NCBI RefSeq assembly: GCF_039523755.1
Contig: NZ_BAAAFX010000013.1
Coordinates: 310,001 to 374,000 of the forward strand
From: Tatumella terrea
GTDB lineage: Bacteria; Pseudomonadota; Gammaproteobacteria; Enterobacterales; Enterobacteriaceae
Direction of reading: 5' to 3'
DNA length: 64,000 nt
Shown here: piece by piece, positions 18,759 through 26,273 of the stretch
How the letters are laid out: every line of letters starts with the position of its first letter
Position numbering within the stretch: position 1 is the first letter of the stretch
Notes under the pieces: model-generated
What the model saw: the letters and a program-made list of their open reading frames with translations, nothing else
Database searches by the model: none
What the model was told of the DNA's origin: nothing
Made by a program: the position numbers and the translations under genes

Positions 18759-19363
18759 TGGCTGAGCATGATGAGAATGTGGTCTGGCATCCTCACAGCA
18801 TTACGCGGGAGGATCGCCAGCAGCGACAGGGTCATCGTGGCGCCGTCGTCTGGTTTACCGGGCTGTCAGGGTCGGGGAAATCGACCCTGGCCGATGCGGT
18901 TGAACAGCAGTTATTTCAGCAGGGGGTCAATACCTTCCTGCTGGATGGCGATAATGTCCGTCACGGCCTGTGTCGCGATCTCGGGTTCAGCGATGCAGAC
19001 CGGAAAGAGAACATTCGCCGGGTCGGTGAAGTGGCAAAACTGATGGCCGATGCCGGATTACTGGTGCTGACCGCCTTTATCTCCCCCCACCGCAGTGAGC
19101 GGCAGATGGTCAGGGAATTACTGGACGGGGATCAGTTTATTGAGGTGTTTGTGGATACCCCGCTGCACGTCTGTGAGGCGCGGGATCCGAAGGGGTTATA
19201 CCGTAAAGCCCGTGCCGGAGAGCTGACCAATTTCACCGGCATTGATGCGGTCTATGAGGCCCCTGAGCAGCCTGAACTGCATCTTGATGGCGAACAATTC
19301 GTTACAAAACTGAGTGACGAAATCATCGATCTGTTACGCAGGAAAGATATTATCGATCTTTGA
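18758..19363 (+). CDS. cysC: adenylylsulfate kinase CysC
   Basis: A 201-residue kinase that phosphorylates APS to PAPS. The P-loop GLSGSGKST begins at 35; the DGDNVRHGL substrate motif and the FISPHR segment are intact. It is coupled to cysN by a TAATG overlap and ends the cysG-cysDNC run. Confidence 0.97.
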   Translation: MAEHDENVVWHPHSITREDRQQRQGHRGAVVWFTGLSGSGKSTLADAVEQQLFQQGVNTFLLDGDNVRHGLCRDLGFSDADRKENIRRVGEVAKLMADAGLLVLTAFISPHRSERQMVRELLDGDQFIEVFVDTPLHVCEARDPKGLYRKARAGELTNFTGIDAVYEAPEQPELHLDGEQFVTKLSDEIIDLLRRKDIIDL

Positions 19364-19367
19364 GATG

Positions 19368-19389
19368 ACAGGGCGAATTGCTGCCCTGT
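19368..19389 (+). terminator. hairpin between cysC and ygbE
   Basis: ACAGGGC (19368-19374) pairs with GCCCTGT (19383-19389) over an 8-base loop. There is no U tract, so this is at best a pause or attenuation site just after cysC. Confidence 0.35.
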
Positions 19390-19408
19390 AACCGAATACA
19401 GGATCGAT

Positions 19409-19732
19409 ATGCAGAACGTCACTTCATTGCTTGCCAGACAATCAGTTCCGCCGGAAGAGGGCAGCGGTGCCTCTCTTTCCGGGGGAATTATTGGTTTTTT
19501 TGCGTATTTATTTGCGCTGGCAACGCCATTTTTCTACTTTGGTGCCAGTGTATTGTTCTTCTTTATGTATACCTGGCCGTTCTTTCTGGCATTATTACCG
19601 GTGTCAGTCATTGTCGGGATTGCGTTCTGCATCTGGCTTAACCGTCGTCTGCTACTGACCCTGGTATTTACGCTTCTGATTGTGATTTCTCTTTTCTGGG
19701 TGTTATTTTCCTTCCTTGCCGGCTGGAATTAG
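19409..19732 (+). CDS. ygbE: YgbE family inner-membrane protein (DUF3561)
   Basis: A 107-residue membrane protein, the same length and gene position (between cysC and ftsB) as E. coli YgbE. It has a short polar N-terminus and three hydrophobic segments (about 26-58, 60-80 and 83-103), including the conserved LFFFMYTWPFFLALLPV. Its function is not established. Confidence 0.88.
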   Translation: MQNVTSLLARQSVPPEEGSGASLSGGIIGFFAYLFALATPFFYFGASVLFFFMYTWPFFLALLPVSVIVGIAFCIWLNRRLLLTLVFTLLIVISLFWVLFSFLAGWN

Positions 19733-19891
19733 GGCCTGTCCTGAGGATCTTTTCTGCAAAAAAGCCATACTGCTGCGGTTAAGACAGCATTTTTATTACA
19801 GAATTTTCATGAAAAATACGACATTTTGGTTCCCGCAGTGGAGTCCTGCCGAAAGTTATGGGATGATTGAGCGGTTTTTCAGGGGGCGGGG

Positions 19892-20209
19892 ATGGGAAAA
19901 CTGACAATATTGTTACTGATTTTACTTGGCTGGCTGCAATACTCGCTGTGGCTGGGTAAAAACGGTATTCATGATTACACCACGGTAAATCAGGAAGTCG
20001 CGGCTCAGCAGGCAATCAATGCCAAACTTAAAACGCGCAATGATCAGTTGTTCGCGGAGATAGACGATCTGAACGGAGGTTCGGAAGCTATTGAAGAGCG
20101 GGCACGTAATGAGCTGGGAATGATTCGTCCCGGTGAAACTTTCTATCGTCTGGTAACAGAGCAAAATAAACGCACTGCACAATCTGCGGTGTCAAACCAA
20201 CAACGATAA
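19892..20209 (+). CDS. ftsB: cell division protein FtsB
   Basis: A 105-residue bitopic protein: a short cytoplasmic start, one membrane helix (about 4-20) and a periplasmic coiled coil (about 28-70, VNQEVAAQQAINAKLKTRN), then the ERARNELGMIRPGETFYRLV motif that binds FtsL and FtsQ. It joins the FtsQLB divisome complex. The 159-bp upstream gap shows no clear gene. ispD follows after 11 bases. Confidence 0.95.
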   Translation: MGKLTILLLILLGWLQYSLWLGKNGIHDYTTVNQEVAAQQAINAKLKTRNDQLFAEIDDLNGGSEAIEERARNELGMIRPGETFYRLVTEQNKRTAQSAVSNQQR

Positions 20210-20220
20210 AAACGACAACA

Positions 20221-20937
20221 ATGACAAGCACCGTATCCCTTCCGGATGTGATTGCTGTAGTTCCGGCAGCCGGTATCGGCAGCCGGATGCAGTCCGATCG
20301 TCCGAAACAGTACATGACTCTCGGTCAGCGTACTCTGCTCGAATACAGTATCGCCTCTTTATTTACCCACCCTGCTGTCAGTAAAGTCGTGGTGGCTTTG
20401 CACCCGGATGATGACCAGTTCCACCGGTTACCGCTGGCGTCTGACCCGCGTATTATAACGGTTACCGGAGGCGGCTCCCGTGCAGATTCGGTCTATGCCG
20501 GGCTGCAGGCGGCGGGCGACACGGAATGGGTACTGGTGCACGATGCCGCGCGGCCCTGCCTGCATCCGGACGACCTGCAACGTCTGCTGACGCTGACGGC
20601 TGACAGTGAGGTCGGGGGGATTCTGGCTTCGCCGGTTTCTGACACCATGAAACGCGCCCTGCATGAGGGGAATGCGATTGAGCATACGGTCGATCGCGAG
20701 GCGCTATGGCATGCGCTGACCCCCCAGTTATTTCCGTTAGCATTGTTGAAGCAGTGCCTGCTTCAGGCGATGAATGACGGGGCCACTATCACCGATGAAG
20801 CGTCGGCGCTGGAGTATTGCGGGTACCATCCCCGACTGATCCCGGGACGCAGTGATAATATCAAAGTCACCCGCCCTGAAGATTTGGCGCTGGCAGATTT
20901 CTTTTTAACCCGCAGGCAGACAGAGGAGAACGCATGA
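20221..20937 (+). CDS. ispD: MEP cytidylyltransferase IspD
   Basis: A 238-residue enzyme that makes CDP-methylerythritol in the MEP isoprenoid pathway. The nucleotide-binding start VIAVVPAAGIGSRMQSDRPK and the VHDAARPC motif are intact. It overlaps ispF, the enzyme two steps later. Confidence 0.96.
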   Translation: MTSTVSLPDVIAVVPAAGIGSRMQSDRPKQYMTLGQRTLLEYSIASLFTHPAVSKVVVALHPDDDQFHRLPLASDPRIITVTGGGSRADSVYAGLQAAGDTEWVLVHDAARPCLHPDDLQRLLTLTADSEVGGILASPVSDTMKRALHEGNAIEHTVDREALWHALTPQLFPLALLKQCLLQAMNDGATITDEASALEYCGYHPRLIPGRSDNIKVTRPEDLALADFFLTRRQTEENA

Positions 20938-21416
20938 TGCGTATCGGCCATGGTTTTGATGTTCACGCCTTTGGCGGAGAAGGCCCGCTGGTCATTGGCG
21001 GGGTCAGAATTCCTTTTGAGCAAGGGTTTATTGCCCATTCTGATGGTGATGTTGCTTTACATGCCCTGACCGATGCCTTATTAGGCGCCGTGGCGATGGG
21101 GGACATCGGCAAATTATTCCCGGACACGGATCCGGCATTTAAAGGCGCTGACAGCCGCGGACTGCTGCGTGAAGCCTGGTCCCGCATTCGTCAGAAAGGC
21201 TATGACATCGGCAATGTCGATATCACTCTGATTGCCCAGGCACCTAAGATGCTGCCCCATGTCGCTCAGATGCGTATTAACATTGCTGAAGATCTCGGCT
21301 GCCATATGGACCAGGTCAATGTAAAAGCCACCACGACAGAAAAGCTGGGGTTTACCGGTCGTGGAGAAGGCATTGCCTGTGAGGCGGTGGCCCTTCTGAC
21401 GGTAGCTGACCGATGA
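20937..21416 (+). CDS. ispF: 2-C-methyl-D-erythritol 2,4-cyclodiphosphate synthase IspF
   Basis: A 159-residue enzyme. The metal ligands Asp8 and His10 (GFDVH) and the AHSDGDV and TTEKLGFTGRGEGI segments are present. Two adjacent ATGs (20934, 20937) are both possible; the second gives the E. coli-like MRIGHGFDVH start and lies 8 bases after GAGGAG. It overlaps ispD and truD. Confidence 0.96.
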   Translation: MRIGHGFDVHAFGGEGPLVIGGVRIPFEQGFIAHSDGDVALHALTDALLGAVAMGDIGKLFPDTDPAFKGADSRGLLREAWSRIRQKGYDIGNVDITLIAQAPKMLPHVAQMRINIAEDLGCHMDQVNVKATTTEKLGFTGRGEGIACEAVALLTVADR

Positions 21417-22462
21417 AAATGAGTGAACTGCTGTATCTGCACGGCCGGCCCTCGGTTTCCGGGGTGATCCGTGCCACCGCTGATGATTTCCGGGTAACAG
21501 AAGACCTGGGATATCAGCCGGATGGCGAAGGGGAACAACTGCTGGTGCGTTTGCGTAAAACCGGATGCAACACACGGTTTGTGGCCGATGCCCTGGCCCG
21601 TTATCTGAAAATACCGGCCCGCGAGGTCAGTTTTGCCGGCATGAAAGACCGTCATGCGGTGACCGAACAGACATTCTGTCTACGGCTGCCAGGCAAAGAG
21701 ATGCCCGATATGAGTGGCTTCGAGCTGGAAGGCTGTGAAATTCTGCAGGTTTCGCGGCATAAACGCAAAATCCGGACCGGGGCACTGGCCGGGAATGCGT
21801 TCAGCCTGATCCTGCGTGACATCAGCGATCGTCAGGCAGCGGAACAGCGACTGGCACTGATTGCTGAGGCCGGAGCCGTCAACTACTTTGGTGAGCAGCG
21901 ATTCGGCCGTGACGGTCACAACCTGACCATGGTCACCCAGTGGGCCTGTGGGGAAATTACGGTCCGCGATCGGAATAAGCGCAGTTTACTGCTCTCGGCT
22001 GCACGAAGTGCTATGTTTAATCAGGTCACCAGCGCACGACTGGCGGCGCAGGGTGACCTGCAGACGCTGATGCGCGGTGATTGTGTGCAACTGACCGGTC
22101 GCGGCAGCTGGTTTGTCGTCAAAGACGATGAACGGGAAGACGTGCAGGAGCGTGTCTGCCGCCATGAACTCCGCCTGACGGCACCGCTGGCTGGCCGCGG
22201 TGACGCCGGTCCGCAGGAAGACGCAAAACGGTTTGAACAGCAAATCCTGGACCAGAACCCCGGGCTCTGTGCCTTGTTGTGCAAAGAAAAAACCGATGCG
22301 GCCCGCAGAGCGATGCTGGTGGTCCCGAAAAATATGCACTGGCAGTGGCAGGATGATGCCACCCTGAAACTGGATTTCTGGCTACCGGCCGGCAGTTTCG
22401 CGACCAGTGTTGTCCGTGAACTGTTACTCCAGGGAGGCGTGATTGAGGATATTGCTGAGTAA
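21413..22462 (+). CDS. truD: tRNA pseudouridine(13) synthase TruD
   Basis: A 349-residue enzyme that makes pseudouridine 13 in tRNA-Glu. The catalytic Asp79 lies in FAGMKDRHAVTEQ, and the NYFGEQRFG and FWLPAGSFATSVVREL segments are conserved. It overlaps ispF by 4 bases (ATGA) and surE by 20. Confidence 0.95.
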   Translation: MKMSELLYLHGRPSVSGVIRATADDFRVTEDLGYQPDGEGEQLLVRLRKTGCNTRFVADALARYLKIPAREVSFAGMKDRHAVTEQTFCLRLPGKEMPDMSGFELEGCEILQVSRHKRKIRTGALAGNAFSLILRDISDRQAAEQRLALIAEAGAVNYFGEQRFGRDGHNLTMVTQWACGEITVRDRNKRSLLLSAARSAMFNQVTSARLAAQGDLQTLMRGDCVQLTGRGSWFVVKDDEREDVQERVCRHELRLTAPLAGRGDAGPQEDAKRFEQQILDQNPGLCALLCKEKTDAARRAMLVVPKNMHWQWQDDATLKLDFWLPAGSFATSVVRELLLQGGVIEDIAE

Positions 22463-23204
22463 TGATGATGGTGTGTTCGCACCGGGGATCCAGATTCTGG
22501 CCAGTGCGTTACGTACAATGGCGGAGGTGCAGGTCGTTGCCCCGGATCGCAACCGGAGCGGGGCCTCCAATGCCCTGACCCTGGAATCACCCCTGCGGAC
22601 GTTTACCCACAGCAACGGCGATATTGCCGTATTAATGGGCACACCGACCGATTGTGTTTTTCTGGGCGTTAACACGCTGATGCGCCCGAAGCCGGATATC
22701 GTTGTTTCCGGCATCAATGCCGGACCGAATCTGGGGGATGATGTGATCTATTCCGGAACGGTAGCGGCGGCAATGGAAGGACGTCATCTGGGGCTGCCGG
22801 CGCTGGCCATTTCCTTAAACGGGCAACGTCATTACGAAACGGCCGCCGCCGCTGCCTGTGCCATTCTGCAGGCATTACAGCGCGTCCCCTTACGGACCGG
22901 ACGGGTACTGAATATTAATGTGCCGGATGTGCCGTTGTCAGACATTAAAGGCTACCGGGTCACCCGCTGCGGACGCCGGCATCCGGCCGACCAGGTGATC
23001 ACCCAGCAGGATCCCCGTGGCGAGACCATTTACTGGATAGGTCCGCTGGGCGGCACCCTGGATGCTGGCCCGGGCACCGACTTTGCCGCTATCGAAGAGG
23101 GATATATCTCAATTACCGCTCTGGATGCTGATCTGACCGCTCATCCTGCTCAGGAAAAGCTGGCCGACTGGCTGGAGCATGCTGAGGTCGCGCTGCCATG
23201 CTGA
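22443..23204 (+). CDS. surE: 5'/3'-nucleotidase SurE
   Basis: A 253-residue survival protein that dephosphorylates nucleoside monophosphates. The metal site LLSNDDGVFAPG and the SGINAGPNLGDDVIYSGTVAAAMEGR core are intact. The only start giving the canonical RILLSNDDG N-terminus is TTG at 22443, preceded by GGGAGGCG. The rare start and the 20-base overlap with truD suggest coupled, lowered translation. It overlaps pcm by 7 bases. Confidence 0.94.
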   Translation: MRILLSNDDGVFAPGIQILASALRTMAEVQVVAPDRNRSGASNALTLESPLRTFTHSNGDIAVLMGTPTDCVFLGVNTLMRPKPDIVVSGINAGPNLGDDVIYSGTVAAAMEGRHLGLPALAISLNGQRHYETAAAAACAILQALQRVPLRTGRVLNINVPDVPLSDIKGYRVTRCGRRHPADQVITQQDPRGETIYWIGPLGGTLDAGPGTDFAAIEEGYISITALDADLTAHPAQEKLADWLEHAEVALPC

Positions 23205-23824
23205 ACAAACGCATTGAAATGTTACTTGCGCAACTGCGCAAACAGGGGATCCATGATGAGCATATTTTACGTGCCATTACTGATGTCCCCCGTGAGCATT
23301 TCATTGATGAAGCGTTTGAACATAAGGCATGGGACAATAATGCCTTACCGATCGGCTACGGACAGACGATCTCCCAGCCTTATATGGTGGCCCGGATGAC
23401 CGAGCTGCTCGGGCTGACACCGCATTCCCGGGTGCTGGAAATCGGCACCGGATCAGGTTATCAGACAGCAATCCTGGCCCACCTGGTGGATCATGTTTAT
23501 TCTGTAGAGCGGATTAAGGGGCTGCAGTGGCAGGCAAAACGGCGACTGAAGCAACTGGATTTGCATAATATCTCGACGCGCCATGGTGATGGCTGGCTGG
23601 GCTGGCCTTCCCGCGGGCCATTTGATGCTATTATAGTCACCGCCGCACCTCCTGAAATACCTGCCGCGTTATGCGGCCAGCTGAGTGAGCAGGGTGTGAT
23701 GGTATTGCCGGTGGGCGATGAACAACAGGTATTACGACGTATTCAGCGTTCAGGCGATGAGTATATTGATGATGTGATCGAGCCTGTGCGTTTTGTCCCC
23801 CTTATCCAGGGTGACTTAGCCTGA
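23198..23824 (+). CDS. pcm: protein-L-isoaspartate O-methyltransferase Pcm
   Basis: A 208-residue SAM-dependent enzyme that starts repair of isoaspartyl residues in aged proteins. The substrate loop ALPIGYGQTISQPYMVA and the SAM motif VLEIGTGSGYQTAILA are clear. Gene order surE-pcm-nlpD-rpoS is the standard enterobacterial one. Confidence 0.96.
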   Translation: MLNKRIEMLLAQLRKQGIHDEHILRAITDVPREHFIDEAFEHKAWDNNALPIGYGQTISQPYMVARMTELLGLTPHSRVLEIGTGSGYQTAILAHLVDHVYSVERIKGLQWQAKRRLKQLDLHNISTRHGDGWLGWPSRGPFDAIIVTAAPPEIPAALCGQLSEQGVMVLPVGDEQQVLRRIQRSGDEYIDDVIEPVRFVPLIQGDLA

Positions 23825-23983
23825 CAGGCTGATGAATTAAACGAAAACAGGTCGCGCAGCGTGTCGCTGGCAGGACAGTCAGCGACACCCGCCTTTATAG
23901 TGACCCTTGCCGGGATGTACAGATCTTTACGGCTTGCTGCCGGCAGGGTGTCATATCTCTTCCTTTTGTTATCCGGGGGAACG

Positions 23984-25144
23984 ATGAGCACGGGAAGCAC
24001 AACTTTTCAATTATTTCCATTACGCCGACTGGCAGTTTTAACCATTACGGCGATAACCCTGGTGGGCTGTAGCTCCGGTGACAATACCCAGGCGCCTATC
24101 TCTGCCATCAACGGCAGTGCCGGAGGGCATACCAGTGATGCACCGGCCTCTTATGGTCGGGTGCCGGCAGCACCGGTCCTTAACGGTACCGTTCCCTCAG
24201 GCCCTGGGAATAGCATGAGTACGCGTACGGTTCAGCGCACGGCTGAACCGATACAGCGTACCGCTGAACCTGTTCAGGCTCCGGTACGCACCGAAAACGG
24301 ACATATTGTGTACGATCGGACGTATGGGAATATTCCGAAAGGTAGCTACAACGGACCGACCTATACCGTAAAACGCGGAGATACCTTGTTCTATATTGCC
24401 TGGATCACCGGCAATGATTTCCGTGATCTGGCGCAGCGGAATGATGTCGCTGCCCCGTATTCCCTCCACGTGGGACAGGTATTGCAGGTGGGTAATAGCT
24501 CCGGACAGCCAATCACAGGAGGGAATGCCATTTCAATCGCTGATTCCTCTCAACCTTCTGTAAATCCATCGGCTACGCCTTCTGTCAGGCAGGTTGCGCG
24601 GCAACCAGTTATTACGTATTCTGATGATTCGGGTGACGAAACAAACAGCACCGTTAATAGTGGCAGTAAACTATTACCGTCGAGATCACCGGTAGTGGGC
24701 AGTGCTTCGGCACCTATCACGGCACCGGTCACTCCACCGACCGCAAGCAGTACTTCAGTCAGCTCCGCGCCAATCACTACCTGGCGCTGGCCGACAGAAG
24801 GAAAAATTATTGATAGCTTCTCGGCCTCCGAAGGTGGCAATAAAGGGATCGATATTGCCGGCTCACGGGGACAACCTGTGGTCGCTACTGCTGCAGGTCG
24901 TGTGGTTTATGCCGGTAACGCACTCAGAGGGTATGGAAACCTGATCATCATTAAACACAATGACGATTATCTGAGTGCTTATGCGCATAACGACACGATG
25001 CTGGTCCGCGAACAACAGGAAGTGAGCGCAGGACAAAAAATTGCAACGATGGGGAGCACAGGGACAAGCTCAGTCAGGCTGCATTTTGAAATTCGTTACA
25101 AGGGGAAATCCGTCAATCCGTTGCGTTATTTGCCGCAACGATAA
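23984..25144 (+). CDS. nlpD: murein hydrolase activator NlpD
   Basis: A 386-residue outer-membrane lipoprotein that activates the amidase AmiC at division. The ATG at 23984 follows GGGGGA and begins a lipoprotein signal with lipobox LVGC (Cys29). A LysM domain lies at about 125-170 (YTVKRGDTLFYIAW). The LytM domain (about 267-386) carries NKGIDIAG where active enzymes have HxxxD, so it is non-catalytic, as in E. coli. In E. coli the main rpoS promoter lies within nlpD; the same is likely here but I cannot point to the boxes. Confidence 0.95.
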   Translation: MSTGSTTFQLFPLRRLAVLTITAITLVGCSSGDNTQAPISAINGSAGGHTSDAPASYGRVPAAPVLNGTVPSGPGNSMSTRTVQRTAEPIQRTAEPVQAPVRTENGHIVYDRTYGNIPKGSYNGPTYTVKRGDTLFYIAWITGNDFRDLAQRNDVAAPYSLHVGQVLQVGNSSGQPITGGNAISIADSSQPSVNPSATPSVRQVARQPVITYSDDSGDETNSTVNSGSKLLPSRSPVVGSASAPITAPVTPPTASSTSVSSAPITTWRWPTEGKIIDSFSASEGGNKGIDIAGSRGQPVVATAAGRVVYAGNALRGYGNLIIIKHNDDYLSAYAHNDTMLVREQQEVSAGQKIATMGSTGTSSVRLHFEIRYKGKSVNPLRYLPQR

Positions 25145-25192
25145 CAGGCAGGGCTGAGATGGCTCTGTCCGGGATAAGGGGAGGAGCCATTG

Positions 25193-26182
25193 ATGAACCG
25201 AAATACACTTAAAGTTAATGAGTTACAGGAAGATGCATTTGACGACAATGGCAACGAAGCCTTTGATGAGAATGCAATAGTAGCAAATGACTCTAAAGAT
25301 GATGACGTAACAGAAGATGAGCAGCTGACTCAGGCGGCATCTCAGCGTGTTCTGGATGCAACTCAACTCTACCTTGGGGAAATTGGATTTTCTCCGCTAC
25401 TGACTGCCGAAGAAGAAGTTTTCTTTGCCCGTCGGGCTTTACGCGGTGATGTGGCAGCACGTCGCCGTATGATCGAAAGTAACCTGCGTCTGGTGGTTAA
25501 AATTTCGCGGCGTTACAGCAATCGTGGTCTGGCTCTGCTCGACCTGATTGAAGAAGGGAATCTCGGCCTGATCCGTGCGGTTGAGAAATTTGATCCTGAA
25601 CGTGGATTCCGTTTCTCAACGTATGCGACATGGTGGATCCGTCAGACCATTGAGCGTGCCATTATGAATCAGACACGGACCATCCGTCTGCCGATTCATA
25701 TCGTGAAAGAGCTGAATGTCTATCTCCGTACTGCCAGAGAACTGGCCCATATGCTTGACCATGAGCCAAGTGCGGAAGAGATTGCCGAGGAACTGGATAA
25801 ACCGGTTGAAGACGTCAGCAGGATGCTGAAGCTTAATGAACGCATAACGTCTGTTGATACCCCGTTAGGGGGAGACTCGGATAAGGCACTGCTGGATATT
25901 TTGTCTGATGACAATGACACCGGGCCTGAAGATCGTACCCAGAACAATGATATGAAGCAGAGCATTGTTAAATGGCTGTACGAACTGAATCCGAAACAGC
26001 GTGAAGTTCTGGCCCGCCGCTTTGGGCTGCTGGGCTATGAAGCCGCGACTCTGGAAGATGTCGGGCAGGAAATTTCTCTGACCCGTGAACGTGTCCGCCA
26101 GATTCAGGTGGAAGGTTTACGTCGGTTACGGGAAATCTTACAGGGACAGGGTCTTAGCATTGAAGCGTTGTTTCGCGAGTAA
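25193..26182 (+). CDS. rpoS: RNA polymerase sigma factor RpoS
   Basis: A 329-residue sigma-38 for stationary phase and general stress. Regions 1.2 to 4.2 are intact (ATQLYLGEIGFSPLLTAEEE, FRFSTYATWWIRQTIERAIMNQ, LTRERVRQIQVEGLRRLREIL). The N-terminal acidic stretch differs from E. coli, as is usual. The ATG at 25193 follows GGGGAGGAG; the TTG one codon earlier is less likely. Confidence 0.97.
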   Translation: MNRNTLKVNELQEDAFDDNGNEAFDENAIVANDSKDDDVTEDEQLTQAASQRVLDATQLYLGEIGFSPLLTAEEEVFFARRALRGDVAARRRMIESNLRLVVKISRRYSNRGLALLDLIEEGNLGLIRAVEKFDPERGFRFSTYATWWIRQTIERAIMNQTRTIRLPIHIVKELNVYLRTARELAHMLDHEPSAEEIAEELDKPVEDVSRMLKLNERITSVDTPLGGDSDKALLDILSDDNDTGPEDRTQNNDMKQSIVKWLYELNPKQREVLARRFGLLGYEAATLEDVGQEISLTRERVRQIQVEGLRRLREILQGQGLSIEALFRE

Positions 26183-26226
26183 CAGGACGTTATCGCGTAA
26201 CGGACCATTTTCAGGGATGAACTGAG

Positions 26227-26259
26227 AGCAGCCTGTCACGACAGGCTGCTTTCTTTTTG
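26227..26259. terminator. rho-independent terminator between rpoS and mutS
   Basis: AGCAGCCTGT (26227-26236) pairs perfectly with ACAGGCTGCT (26241-26250) over the loop CACG, followed by TTCTTTTTG. It ends rpoS transcription and lies just beyond the convergent mutS stop, so it may serve both strands. Confidence 0.92.
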
Positions 26260-26273
26260 CCGTTTTTCCGGCC

